The notes: generated by a model not told the origin, from the sequence alone. A DNA stretch of 25,051 nt from Sva-07 sp035527095 (GCA_035527095.1 DATLBC010000098.1:1-25051), one strand, 5' to 3'. Shown: positions 13,617 through 22,539, counted from the stretch's first letter. Made by a program: numbers and translations.

Positions 13617-16178
13617 GTGACAGTGATCGACGACAATGCCGCAACAACCGACTCGACGCTCGAGGCTGACGCGGCGGCGATCGCTCCGACGCTGACCGAT
13701 GCTGCCAAGGCGCCCGTCTCGGCAACGGGGGCACAGCCCACGGCGGGCGGCATGCGGGTCAAGAAGCGCAGCGGCGCGCTCGAACCGGTCGACGTCAACA
13801 AGATCGTCAACGCCATCGCCCGGGCTTCCGAGGGCCTGCTCGGAGTCGATCCGATGCGCGTCGCCACGCGCACCATCTCGGCGCTCGCCGATGGAGCCAC
13901 CACCCGCGAACTCGACGATCTGTCGATCCGAACAGCCGCCGGCCTGATCGTCGAGGAGCCGAACTACTCCCGGCTCGCCTCCCGCCTGCTGGCAACCGTG
14001 GTCGACAAAGAGGTCCGCAATCAGAACATCCCGTGGTTCTCCGAGTCGATTGCGGTCGGCCACGCCGAAGGCCTCGTGTCCGACGAGGTGCTCGCATTCG
14101 TCAACGCCAACGCTCCTGCACTCAATGCGGCCATCGACTCCGATCGCGATCGCAGCTTCGAGTTCTTCGGACTGCGCACCGTGTACGACCGGTATCTGCT
14201 GCGCCACCCGTCGCGCCGCGAGGTCATCGAGACGCCCCAGTACTTCTTCCTGCGCGTGGCCTGTGGGCTCTGCTCCGACGTCGACGAGGCGGTCCGCTTC
14301 TACGACCTGATGTCGTCGCTCGCCTACCTGCCGTCGAGCCCGACGCTGTTCAACTCGGGTACCGCTCACAGCCAGATGTCGAGCTGCTACCTGCTCGACT
14401 CGCCCGAGGACAGCCTCGAGGGCATCTACAAGCGCTACACCGACATCGCCAAACTGTCGAAGTTCGCCGGTGGCATCGGCGTCGCCTGGCACCGGGTCCG
14501 GGCGAAGGGCAGCCTCATCCAGGGCACCAACGGACTCTCCAACGGCATCGTGCCGTGGCTGCGCACGCTCGACTCCTCTGTTGCTGCGGTCAACCAGGGC
14601 GGTCGCCGCAAGGGCGCCGCATGCGTTTATCTCGAGTCGTGGCACGCCGACATCGAGGATTTCCTCGAGCTGCGCGACAACACCGGCGACCATGCCCGCC
14701 GCACCCACAACCTGAACATCGCCAACTGGATCCCCGACCTGTTCATGGAGCGCGTCGAGAAGGATTGGCAGTGGAGCCTGTTCGACCCCAAGCAGGTGCC
14801 GCACCTCACCGACCTGTTCGGTGACGACTTCGAGCGGGCCTACGTCGCCGCCGAAGAGGCCGGTCTGTACGAGAAGCAGGTCCCGGCCCGTCAGCTGTAC
14901 TCGAAGATGATGCGCACGCTCGCTCAGACCGGCAACGGCTGGGTGACGTTCAAGGACGCGTCGAACGAGAAGTGCAACCAGACCGGAGAGACCAACGCCG
15001 ATGGCACACCCCGCGTCGTGCACCTCTCGAACCTGTGCACCGAGATCCTCGAGGTCACCGACCAGGACAACACAGCGGTGTGCAACCTCGGTTCGCTCAA
15101 CCTCGGTGCCTACGTCGATGCTGCCGGCGACTTCGACTACGCCAAGCTCGGCGACGTCGTTCGTCAGGTCGTGCCGTTGCTCGACCGGGTGATCGACATC
15201 AACTACTACCCGACGTCCGAGGCCGAGTTCTCGAATCACAAGTGGCGTCCGGTCGGCCTGGGCCTGATGGGCTTGCAGGACGTGTTCTTCAAGCGCGGCC
15301 TCGCTTTCGATTCGGCCGACGCCAAGGAACTCAGCCGCACGATCAGTGCGCACATCTACTTCCACGCACTGTGGGCGTCGACCGAACTCGCCGAGGCCAA
15401 CGGCCCCCACGAGGCCTACGAAGGCACCCGAGCGGCCAAGGGCGACCTGCAGTTCGACCTGTGGGACACGGCCAATGGCGGCGTCACCCCGCCCGCCGAA
15501 CTCGATTGGGATGCGCTGCGCTCTCGGATTGCCGCTCACGGGCTGCGCAACAGCCTGCTGATCGCCATCGCTCCCACCGCAACGATCGCCTCGATCGTGG
15601 GCTGTTACGAGTGCATCGAGCCGCAGGTGTCGAACCTGTTCAAGCGTGAGACGCTGTCGGGCGAGTTCATGCAGATCAACCGCTACCTGGTGCGTGAACT
15701 GCAGGCCCGCAACCTGTGGGACGAGCAGATGATCAACGACATCAAGCGTTCCGAGGGCTCGGTGCAAGACGTCGATCGCATCCCCGACGAATTGAAGGAA
15801 GTGTTCCGCACAGCCTGGGAGATTCCGCAGCGGGCGCTCATCGACATGGCCGCCGAGCGAGGTGCATTCATCGACCAGAGCCAGTCGCTCAACCTCTTCA
15901 TGGAGACGCCGACCATCGGCAAGCTCTCCTCGATGTATCTGCATGCCTGGAAGGCCGGGCTGAAGACCACGTACTACCTGCGCAGCCGTCCCGCGACTCG
16001 TATCAATCAGAGCACGACGTCGACCGCCAAGTCGGCGGCGCCGACGCCGCCGACCGGCGGGGGCAAGCCGGAAGCGACTGCGCCGCTCGTCGACGAGCCG
16101 GCCAAGAAGAGCTACACCGATGAAGAGGCGATCGCGTGCAGCCTCGAGAACCCCGAATCCTGCGAGGCATGCGACTGA
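13617..16178 (+). CDS. nrdA: Class Ia ribonucleoside-diphosphate reductase, alpha subunit
   Basis: The 853-residue catalytic subunit reduces ribonucleoside diphosphates to deoxy forms. A variable 44-residue leader precedes one ATP-cone (about 46-135, starting MRVKKRSGALEPVDVNKI), the allosteric overall-activity site. The redox pair is Cys257 (SQMSSCYLLD) and Cys489 (AVCNLGSLNL). The radical site is Asn472-Cys474-Glu476 (LSNLCTEI). Tyr786-Tyr787 (LKTTYYLRSR) relay the radical from NrdB. A Pro/Thr-rich flexible linker leads to the C-terminal shuttle cysteines (Cys849 and Cys852 in CEACD). All key residues are present. The stop codon overlaps the nrdB start (TGATG). Regulation is probably by NrdR through the boxes upstream and by dATP/ATP at the cone. 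Confidence 0.97.
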   Translation: MTVIDDNAATTDSTLEADAAAIAPTLTDAAKAPVSATGAQPTAGGMRVKKRSGALEPVDVNKIVNAIARASEGLLGVDPMRVATRTISALADGATTRELDDLSIRTAAGLIVEEPNYSRLASRLLATVVDKEVRNQNIPWFSESIAVGHAEGLVSDEVLAFVNANAPALNAAIDSDRDRSFEFFGLRTVYDRYLLRHPSRREVIETPQYFFLRVACGLCSDVDEAVRFYDLMSSLAYLPSSPTLFNSGTAHSQMSSCYLLDSPEDSLEGIYKRYTDIAKLSKFAGGIGVAWHRVRAKGSLIQGTNGLSNGIVPWLRTLDSSVAAVNQGGRRKGAACVYLESWHADIEDFLELRDNTGDHARRTHNLNIANWIPDLFMERVEKDWQWSLFDPKQVPHLTDLFGDDFERAYVAAEEAGLYEKQVPARQLYSKMMRTLAQTGNGWVTFKDASNEKCNQTGETNADGTPRVVHLSNLCTEILEVTDQDNTAVCNLGSLNLGAYVDAAGDFDYAKLGDVVRQVVPLLDRVIDINYYPTSEAEFSNHKWRPVGLGLMGLQDVFFKRGLAFDSADAKELSRTISAHIYFHALWASTELAEANGPHEAYEGTRAAKGDLQFDLWDTANGGVTPPAELDWDALRSRIAAHGLRNSLLIAIAPTATIASIVGCYECIEPQVSNLFKRETLSGEFMQINRYLVRELQARNLWDEQMINDIKRSEGSVQDVDRIPDELKEVFRTAWEIPQRALIDMAAERGAFIDQSQSLNLFMETPTIGKLSSMYLHAWKAGLKTTYYLRSRPATRINQSTTSTAKSAAPTPPTGGGKPEATAPLVDEPAKKSYTDEEAIACSLENPESCEACD

Positions 16179-17281
16179 TGGCACTCATCGATCCGATCAC
16201 CGACTACGTCCCGGCCGCACCGGGCGAAGCCCTCGCCGACGAGTTCGAGTCGGCATCGCCGGTCGGCGCTGCGCGGCCGACCAACATCCTCGACCCGGGC
16301 TACGACCTCACGTTGCGGCCGATGCGGTACCCGCAGTTCTTCGACATGTACCGCGACGCGATCAAGAACACGTGGACCGTCGAGGAGATCGACTTCTCCG
16401 ACGACCTCGTCGATCTGCAGCGCAAGCTGATGCCCGCCGAGAAGCATCTCGTCGGGCGACTGGTGGCGTTCTTCGCCACCGGCGACTCGATCGTGTCGAA
16501 CAACCTGGTGCTCAACCTGTACCAGCACATCAACGCCCCTGAGGCTCGGATGTACCTGTCGCGCCAGCTCTATGAAGAGGCGTTGCACGTCCAGTTCTAC
16601 TTGACGCTGCTCGACAACTACATCCCGGACATGGCTGAGCGCGAAGCGGCGTTCGCTGCGGTCGAAAACATCCCGTCGATCCGGGCGAAGGCCGAGTTCT
16701 GCTTCAAGTGGATCGACTCGATCCAGGGTCTGCAGAAGATCGAGACGCCCGAACAGCGCAAGCAATTCCTGCTGAACCTGATCTGCTTCGCCACCTGCAT
16801 CGAGGGCCTGTTCTTCTTCGCGGCGTTCGCGTACGTCTACTTCCTGCGGTCCAAGGGCCTGCTGAACGGTCTTGCGGATGGCACGAACTGGGTATTCCGC
16901 GACGAGAGCTGCCACATGAACTTCGCGTTCGAAGTGGTCGACACCGTGCGCAAGGAGCAGCCGGAGCTCTTCGACGCCGAGCTCGAAGCCGACATCCGCC
17001 GGATGCTCAACGAGGCCATCGACTGCGAGCACCTGTTCGCCGCAGACGTGCTGGGCGAAGGCGTGCCGGGGATGAGCCTCGGCGACACCCGCACGTACCT
17101 CGAGTTCGTCGCGGACCAGCGTCTCGCGCAGTTGGGGTACGCCCCCGAGTTCGGGTCGAAGAATCCGTTCAGCTTCATGGAGCTGCAGGACGTACAGGGT
17201 CTGTCGAACTTCTTCGAGCGCACGGTCAGCTCGTATCAGACCGGCGTCGAGGGCAACGTCAGTTTCGACGAAGACTTCTGA
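16178..17281 (+). CDS. nrdB: Class Ia ribonucleoside-diphosphate reductase, beta (radical) subunit
   Basis: The 367-residue ferritin-like subunit holds the dimetal centre and tyrosyl radical. Ligands fit the E. coli pattern and spacing: Asp103 (ATGDS), Glu134 and His137 (EEALH), Glu209 (CIEG), Glu243 and His246 (RDESCH). The radical Tyr141 is four residues after His137, as Tyr122 is in E. coli, so this is not a Tyr-less class Ic type. The C-terminal tail VSFDEDF is the usual docking peptide for NrdA. ATG 16178 overlaps the nrdA stop by one base; an upstream ATG at 16169 is less likely. Its last 46 bases overlap the convergent CoA-transferase gene on the other strand. Confidence 0.97.
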   Translation: MALIDPITDYVPAAPGEALADEFESASPVGAARPTNILDPGYDLTLRPMRYPQFFDMYRDAIKNTWTVEEIDFSDDLVDLQRKLMPAEKHLVGRLVAFFATGDSIVSNNLVLNLYQHINAPEARMYLSRQLYEEALHVQFYLTLLDNYIPDMAEREAAFAAVENIPSIRAKAEFCFKWIDSIQGLQKIETPEQRKQFLLNLICFATCIEGLFFFAAFAYVYFLRSKGLLNGLADGTNWVFRDESCHMNFAFEVVDTVRKEQPELFDAELEADIRRMLNEAIDCEHLFAADVLGEGVPGMSLGDTRTYLEFVADQRLAQLGYAPEFGSKNPFSFMELQDVQGLSNFFERTVSSYQTGVEGNVSFDEDF

Positions 17282-18447
17282 TCGCAGTCGATGTAATCCC
17301 TGATGTAATCGGTGTGTTCTCCGAGGGTCGGACCGACGTCGGTGATGCTGCCGGGGGTGCGTGAGAACTTCGGGACGACGCCGAGCATCGGCGTGTCGAT
17401 GCCGGTGCGCGCCACGCGACGTTGGATCATCTCCCGGGCGCCGTAGTGCTCGTCGCGCAACATGTCGGCGGCGGTGTACACCCGGCCCGCCGGCACGGAG
17501 TTCGCACGGAGCAGTTCGAGCAGCTCGTCGGAGGTCATCGTCGAGGTCCATGCGCCGACGAGGGCGTCGAGTTCGCGTTCGTGGATGCCGCGTGCGACAT
17601 GGGTTGCATATCGCTCGTCGGCGGCGAGGTCCGGTCGGACCATCGCATCGCACAGGCGAGCGAACACCGTGTCCGCGTTGCCGGCGATCAGCACCTCCGA
17701 CCCGTCGCTTGTCGGGTAGGCGTTCGCCGGCGCCACGCCGGGCAGGGTGCCGCCGGTGCGGCCCCGGAGCACGTCGGCGACCTCGAAGTCGACCATGGTC
17801 GATTCCATCAGCGCGGCGACCGCCTCGTAGATCGCCACGTCGACTTCCTGTCCGCGCCCGCTCGACGCGCGTTCGTGGAGCGCTGCGAGCGTGCCGATCA
17901 CGGCGAACATCGCAGCGAGAGAGTCGCCGAGGCTGATTCCACATCGGGCCGGGGGCCGGTCGGGATCGCCGGTGGTGTGGCGGACGCCGCCGACCGCCTC
18001 GCCGATCGAACCGAACCCGGGCTCGGTGGAGCGAGGACCGGTCTGTCCGAACCCCGACACATGGGTGACGATGATGCTCGGGTTGGTGCGGGACAACGTG
18101 TCGTAGTCGAGCCCGAACTTCGCCAGCACGCCTGGCCGGAAGTTCTCGAGCACCACGTCGCACTCGCCCGCCAGGCGCTGGACGAACGCGAGGTCGTCAG
18201 GGGCTTTCAGATCGGCGACCACCGAGTGCTTGTTTCGAGCGATGATCGGCCACCAGAGGCTGGAGTCGTCGACGCACACACCCCATCGACGCATCGGATC
18301 CCCGCCGTCGGGTTCCTCGATCTTGATCACCTCGGCGCCGTAGTCACCGAAGAGCTGCCCGGCGAACGGCCCGGCGATGAAGTTTCCGAGTTCCAGCACC
18401 CTGACGCCCAGCAGTGGCCCGGTTCGTGCCTGCGCGTCGACGTCCAT
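17236..18447 (-). CDS. CaiB/BaiF family (type III) CoA-transferase
   Basis: The 403-residue protein transfers CoA between carboxylic acids through an aspartyl-CoA intermediate. Characteristic parts are GVRVLELGNFIAGPFAGQLF (14-33), DYGAEVIKIEEPDGGD (35-50), ARNKHSVVADLK (70-81), VLENFRPGVLAKFG (99-112) and the catalytic Asp175 (ISLGDSLAAMF). The C-terminal domain (about 200-340) is complete. The acid is not predictable from sequence. It is divergent from an HMG-CoA-lyase-family gene with 53 bases between, so the pair may share a pathway such as branched dicarboxylate or leucine catabolism (inference). The stop codon lies within the nrdB coding region on the opposite strand, so the two 3' ends overlap by 46 bases. 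Confidence 0.92.
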   Translation of the reverse strand: MDVDAQARTGPLLGVRVLELGNFIAGPFAGQLFGDYGAEVIKIEEPDGGDPMRRWGVCVDDSSLWWPIIARNKHSVVADLKAPDDLAFVQRLAGECDVVLENFRPGVLAKFGLDYDTLSRTNPSIIVTHVSGFGQTGPRSTEPGFGSIGEAVGGVRHTTGDPDRPPARCGISLGDSLAAMFAVIGTLAALHERASSGRGQEVDVAIYEAVAALMESTMVDFEVADVLRGRTGGTLPGVAPANAYPTSDGSEVLIAGNADTVFARLCDAMVRPDLAADERYATHVARGIHERELDALVGAWTSTMTSDELLELLRANSVPAGRVYTAADMLRDEHYGAREMIQRRVARTGIDTPMLGVVPKFSRTPGSITDVGPTLGEHTDYIRDYIDCDQKSSSKLTLPSTPV

Positions 18448-18500
18448 GGTTGTTGTCTACCGAGTCGACGGTCTCGCCGCGAAAGCGAGAGACTGCCAGT

Positions 18501-19418
18501 ATGTCCGTCGCTGATCGCTTGCCGGCTCGCGTGTCGCTGCGCGACGTGAGCCTCCGTGACGGTCTCCAGGACGAGGCGCCCATCAGCACCGAGGCCAAGG
18601 CAGCGATCTTCGAGGCGCTCGTCGCCGCTGGTGTGCGTGACCTCGAACTGACCAGCTTTGTCCGACCGGATCGAGTTCCGGCGATGGCCGACGCCGAGGC
18701 CGTGTGCGCCGCCACCGCAGACCTCGCAGCCGAAGCGGGCACGACAAGATGGGGGCTGGTACTCAACGCGCGGGGCGCGGAACGGGCGCTCGCGGCCGGG
18801 CTCACCCATTTGCAGTACGTCGTGTCGGTGAGCGACACGCACAGCCGCCACAACGCCGGGGCGGGCACCGACGAGACGCTCGACGAGTTCGCGCGGTTCG
18901 CCGGGGAGGCGATCGACGCCGGCGCCATCGTCGAGATGACGCTGGCGACAGCAATGGGGTGCCCGTTCGAGCACCACGTCGATCCTGATCGTGTCGTCGA
19001 CCTCGCCCGTCGAGCAGTCGACGCTGGTGCCGCATCGATCGGTCTGGCCGACACGATCGGTGTCGCCGTGCCGACCGAGGTCGCCGTCCTCGTCGGGTTG
19101 GTCCGTTCCAGCGTCGAGGTGCCGATCGGCGTCCACCTGCACGACACTCGCGGCCTCGCCATCGCGAACGCCATCGCGGCACTGGAACACGGCGCAGTCC
19201 GGCTCGATGCGAGTGTCGGCGGCCTTGGAGGCTGCCCGTTTGCGCCGAACGCGAGCGGCAACGTCCCGATCGAGGATCTCGCGCACGCACTCGATGCAAT
19301 GGGGGTCACCACCGGCGTGTCCCTGCCCGGGCTCGTCGACGCCGCGAATCTGGCGTGCATGTCGGTCGGTCAAACGGTCGACAGCCACATCGGGTTGGCC
19401 GGCGCCCGCTTCTCGTGA
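18501..19418 (+). CDS. Hydroxymethylglutaryl-CoA lyase family aldolase
   Basis: The 305-residue TIM-barrel protein belongs to the HMGL/DRE-TIM family. It has the catalytic Arg19 and metal-binding Asp20 (SLRDGLQDE), His212 and His214 (VHLHDTRG) as metal ligands, the flexible-loop Cys245 (GLGGCPFAPNASGN) and Asn254. These match HMG-CoA lyase, which splits HMG-CoA to acetyl-CoA and acetoacetate in leucine breakdown. No other leucine genes are nearby. A related reaction, such as cleavage of another 3-hydroxy-3-methyl acyl-CoA made by the neighbouring CoA-transferase, is possible. ATG 18501 is chosen because it opens just before the conserved SLRD motif; a clear Shine-Dalgarno is absent. Confidence 0.88.
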   Translation: MSVADRLPARVSLRDVSLRDGLQDEAPISTEAKAAIFEALVAAGVRDLELTSFVRPDRVPAMADAEAVCAATADLAAEAGTTRWGLVLNARGAERALAAGLTHLQYVVSVSDTHSRHNAGAGTDETLDEFARFAGEAIDAGAIVEMTLATAMGCPFEHHVDPDRVVDLARRAVDAGAASIGLADTIGVAVPTEVAVLVGLVRSSVEVPIGVHLHDTRGLAIANAIAALEHGAVRLDASVGGLGGCPFAPNASGNVPIEDLAHALDAMGVTTGVSLPGLVDAANLACMSVGQTVDSHIGLAGARFS

Positions 19419-19457
19419 ACGAAAACGGTTGAATCGGTCTGGCGGGACGGACGTTCG

Positions 19458-20336
19458 CTAGGAGGTGAAGACCTGGTCGGCCGCGATTGCCTGACCGTTC
19501 CGAACCGTGACGATCACTCCGTAGCGCGCGAAGGTGAAGCCTTCCGGCGCGTCCGGGGCCGGAGCCAGGCCTTCGACCAGTCGAGCGAATTCCTTCGTCG
19601 AGACTCGGTAGGACGTGAACCGACCGTCATCGCAGCAGGCGATCACCGAGGTGGCGGCAGCGGCGGCCAACGGCATGGTGGTGCTCGGTGACGACAACGT
19701 GTTGTTGTCGCTTGCGCACGCGTCCTCGGCGTCGCCGAACTGCTCGCGGCAGGCGTCACCGAAGAAGTACTGCACGAGTGTGAAGCTGACGCGCTCGTCA
19801 TCCGATGTGTAGTCCCAGCTCCAGTACTGCCCGTCGGGAAGCGGATCGAGAATCGGATCGGACTTCTGATTCTCGATGAATGATGGAACGCTGAGTGTCC
19901 CGCTCGGCTCGTACCCGGCTGAGGTTGCCTTGGAGTCGGGCGCCGGCCGTGCGTTCGTGGTGGCAGGGGACGGGCCCGCTGGCACGATCGATGACCCAAG
20001 CGGCAGCTCGATCACGTCGCCAGGGAGGAGCAGGTGGTCGATCCCCTCGGGCCAGTCGTTCGCGGTGACGAGATCGGCCACAGAGACTCCGGCGCGGGCG
20101 GCGATGCCGCTCAGCGTGTCGCCGGCGTCGATCGTGTAGGTGGCCTGGTCTGGTGCTGTGTCCGCAACCGAGGAGGTTTCCGTGCTGCTGCACGAAACGA
20201 GGAGCGCGATACCGATGGCAATCGACACCATGCGGCGGGAGACCGCAGCGTGAGCTCCGGCGGTCGTCGTGGTGGTTTCCGGATCGTCCCGCGAGCCTGC
20301 CTGCCCGCTCGGTTCGGTGCGGCGCTCTGTTCGCAC
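19458..20336 (-). CDS. LysM-domain lipoprotein
   Basis: A lipobox LLVSC (Cys49) follows a short hydrophobic stretch and the basic residues SRR, so the product is likely lipid-anchored outside the membrane. One LysM domain (about 66-112) reads YTIDAGDTLSGIAARAGVS and LLLPGDVIELP; LysM binds peptidoglycan or other N-acetylglucosamine polymers. The remaining 180 residues, with DGQYWSWDYTS and several Cys (ACREQFGDAEDACAS, ACCDDG), are unrecognised. GTG 20336 is preferred: the internal ATG at 20231 would leave a signal peptide with no positive charge, and a TACTGT box lies 6 bases upstream of 20336, as in a leaderless transcript. GTG 20351 is also open. It is convergent with the lyase gene. Confidence 0.75.
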   Translation of the reverse strand: MRTERRTEPSGQAGSRDDPETTTTTAGAHAAVSRRMVSIAIGIALLVSCSSTETSSVADTAPDQATYTIDAGDTLSGIAARAGVSVADLVTANDWPEGIDHLLLPGDVIELPLGSSIVPAGPSPATTNARPAPDSKATSAGYEPSGTLSVPSFIENQKSDPILDPLPDGQYWSWDYTSDDERVSFTLVQYFFGDACREQFGDAEDACASDNNTLSSPSTTMPLAAAAATSVIACCDDGRFTSYRVSTKEFARLVEGLAPAPDAPEGFTFARYGVIVTVRNGQAIAADQVFTS

Positions 20337-20342
20337 GAGGCG

Positions 20343-20348
20343 ACAGTA
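20343..20348 (-). promoter_or_regulatory. Candidate leaderless -10 box (TACTGT) for the LysM gene
   Basis: TACTGT on the minus strand lies 6 bases before GTG 20336. No -35 is apparent. Confidence 0.3.
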
Positions 20349-20440
20349 CACGTGACGGTCCCTTGTGTCGTTGCTCGTCCGACGTCCGAGACGGCTCGAT
20401 GTGGGGACATCGGTCACGGTTCGTCGTCGGGTGCGGCCGG

Positions 20441-20446
20441 TACCGT
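20441..20446 (+). promoter_or_regulatory. Candidate leaderless -10 box (TACCGT) for the Get3-like operon
   Basis: TACCGT lies 8 bases before ATG 20455 and 5 before GTG 20452. The same hexamer precedes the MaoC-family gene at 24912. Confidence 0.4.
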
Positions 20447-20454
20447 GAAGGGTG

Positions 20455-21408
20455 ATGGTTGCACCTGATTGGCTCACGAGCACACGCGTTGCGGTCGTCG
20501 CCGGCAAAGGCGGCGTCGGCTCGTCGACAGTGGCTGCGGCGTACGCACTCGCCGCGGCCCGAGAGGGAGCCGACGTACTGTTCGTCGCTGTCGATGGCCG
20601 CCCGGGCATGGGGCCGCTGCTCGGCGGACGCGAACTCGACTCGAGCGATCGGATCCTGCGCCGCATCAAGGGCGCCGGTCAGGTACGCGGCCGCACGATC
20701 CCGGCGGATCAGGCCTTTGGCGACTACCTCGAGCTGAAGGGCGTCGGCGGGATGCTGCGGCGAGCTGCCTCCGCTGCGTCGCTGCCGATGATCGCCGCTG
20801 CCACCCCCGGACTCGAACATCTTCTCGTGCTTGGCAAGATCAAAGAACTCGAACGCGAGCGAGCTGCCGACCTGATCATCGTCGACGCACCGCCTGCCGG
20901 TCACGCGGCGCCGTTCCTGCGATCGGCCACTGGACTCTCCGATGTGGTGCAGTCCGGTCCCGTGCGTGATCAGTCCGTCGAGGTCGACGCCATGCTTCGC
21001 GATCCGGCGCGATGCCAGGCGATGATCGTCACCCTGCCCGAGGAGACGCCCGTGACCGAGGCGCTCGAGTTGGGCGAGGAGCTTCGTGCCGACATCGGTC
21101 TGGCGTTGCTGCCCGCCGTCGTCAACTCGTGTTGGCCCGACCGTCCCGGCCTCGCCAAGACGCCGGCGATGGCGGCGCGTTCGCAGAAGGTCAAGTTGTC
21201 GGCATCGGCCAAGTCGGCCCTCGCATCGTCGACCGATTTCGGTCGCGAGCGCCTCGTGCGGCAACGCCACCAGATCGAACGACTCGCGGAAGGCATCGGT
21301 GTCCCACTCGTGACGCTGCCACGTCTCGCCACACCACGGCTCACGCTGCATCATCTCGGCGAACTGGCCGACGCGCTCGTCGGATCGATGATCGGGGAAC
21401 GCTCGTGA
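20455..21408 (+). CDS. Get3/ArsA-like ATPase subunit A with altered Walker A (Lys to Ser)
   Basis: The 317-residue protein belongs to the deviant Walker A (SIMIBI) ATPases and resembles mycobacterial Rv3679. The P-loop is AGKGGVGSST (16-25): the signature Lys18 is kept, but the usual second lysine that binds phosphate is Ser23. The switch-I-like segment is VDGRPGM, and switch II is IVDAPPAGHAAPFL. In Get3, MinD and NifH relatives the signature Lys reaches across the dimer to the partner's nucleotide. This subunit is therefore likely an activating partner for the next gene's product and not an ATPase by itself (inference). It starts with ATG 20455 (GTG 20452 directly before) and overlaps the next gene by four bases (GTGA). 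Confidence 0.88.
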   Translation: MVAPDWLTSTRVAVVAGKGGVGSSTVAAAYALAAAREGADVLFVAVDGRPGMGPLLGGRELDSSDRILRRIKGAGQVRGRTIPADQAFGDYLELKGVGGMLRRAASAASLPMIAAATPGLEHLLVLGKIKELERERAADLIIVDAPPAGHAAPFLRSATGLSDVVQSGPVRDQSVEVDAMLRDPARCQAMIVTLPEETPVTEALELGEELRADIGLALLPAVVNSCWPDRPGLAKTPAMAARSQKVKLSASAKSALASSTDFGRERLVRQRHQIERLAEGIGVPLVTLPRLATPRLTLHHLGELADALVGSMIGERS

Positions 21409-22529
21409 CCGATTCCACCAGCCCCGAATCGTTCCAGGACGAGGTCGCGAACGCAGAGCTGATCGTCACGTGCGGACCGGGAGGCGTCGGAAAGACCACG
21501 ACCGCTGCAGCGCTCGGCGTTGCGGCCGCACGAGCAGGTCGACGCGTGGTCGTCGTCACCGTCGACCCGGCACGCCGCCTCGCCGATGCGCTCGGTCTCG
21601 AAGTCGGTGCGGCCGCCGACGCTCCGCACCGCGTCACCGGCGTCCCCGGCGTGGGCAAGGGCTCGGCAGGCGGCGAACTCTGGGCGCTGATGCTCGACGC
21701 CGCCTCGACGTTCGACCGGCTCGTCCACGAGCAGACGGCGAACCCCAAGCAGGCAGCAGCGATCCTCGAGAACCCGGTCTACCGAGCGATCTCGGGCTCG
21801 TTGGCCGGGGCGCAGGAGTACATGGCCATCGAGCGGCTGCATCAGCTGTACACCAGTGGAGACTGGGATCTCGTCATCGTCGACACGCCCCCGTCGCGCC
21901 ACGCCATCGACCTCCTCGAAGCTCCTGACCGGCTGATCGGCTTCCTCGGCCATCCCGTCTACCGGGCGCTCACGGTCGGCCAGCGAGCGTTTGCCAAGGT
22001 CACCAACGCAGCGGCTTCGATGTTCCTGTGGGCAGTCCGTCGGCTCGCCGGTCCGCAGATCGTCGAAGACACCGTCGAGTTCTTCCGGTCGCTGGCAAAC
22101 ATCGAGCCGGGACTGCGCCGACGCGCGAAGGAGGTCTCGGTGCTGTTGCGCTCTGAGGCCGCCTCGTTCGTTGTCGTGTCGAGCCCGCGGGCGGAGGCGA
22201 TCGGTGAAGCAGAACATCTCATCGGGGCGCTGCGTGACGGTGCGTTCCCGTTCGGCGGCGTCGTTGTGAACCTGATCCACCCGATGCCCGAGCAGCTCAG
22301 CGCTGCCGACCGCCTCGACCTCGACGACCTCGCCGACGGACCGCTTGCCGAGCAGCTCGCATGGCACGACGAACTCACCGACCTCGCGATGGCCGAGCGA
22401 GAAGAGATCGCTGGCCTCGCCGACCTCGCCGAAGACGTGGTGGTGGTCGAGCTCCCGCTGCTCGCCGTCGACGTGCACGACGTCGAGGGCCTGGTTGGCC
22501 TCGCCGACCGCTTGGTCGGCGGGCACTAA
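21405..22529 (+). CDS. Get3/ArsA-like ATPase subunit B lacking the signature lysine
   Basis: The 374-residue partner resembles mycobacterial Rv3680. Its P-loop CGPGGVGKTT (23-32) has the phosphate-binding Lys30, but Pro25 stands where the signature lysine would be. Switch I is VDPARRLADAL and switch II is VDTPPSRHAIDLLEAPDRL, both typical of bacterial Get3-like proteins, followed by an amphipathic region rich in Leu, Phe and Met (about 180-225). The start is GTG 21405, overlapping the stop of subunit A, so the two are translationally coupled and probably made one to one. In eukaryotes Get3 delivers tail-anchored membrane proteins and ArsA exports arsenite; I see no arsenic genes here. The bacterial role is not settled. 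Confidence 0.9.
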   Translation: MTDSTSPESFQDEVANAELIVTCGPGGVGKTTTAAALGVAAARAGRRVVVVTVDPARRLADALGLEVGAAADAPHRVTGVPGVGKGSAGGELWALMLDAASTFDRLVHEQTANPKQAAAILENPVYRAISGSLAGAQEYMAIERLHQLYTSGDWDLVIVDTPPSRHAIDLLEAPDRLIGFLGHPVYRALTVGQRAFAKVTNAAASMFLWAVRRLAGPQIVEDTVEFFRSLANIEPGLRRRAKEVSVLLRSEAASFVVVSSPRAEAIGEAEHLIGALRDGAFPFGGVVVNLIHPMPEQLSAADRLDLDDLADGPLAEQLAWHDELTDLAMAEREEIAGLADLAEDVVVVELPLLAVDVHDVEGLVGLADRLVGGH

Positions 22530-22539
22530 CGTCGGCGAC

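Noticed and set aside
13599..16184. Very long open frame antisense to nrdA
   Set aside because: nrdA has every catalytic residue in the plus frame; the antisense product has no recognisable domain and is an expected by-product of high-GC codon bias.
16112..18163. Long minus-strand frame spanning nrdB and the CoA-transferase gene
   Set aside because: It crosses two well-supported genes in the wrong frame; no domains.
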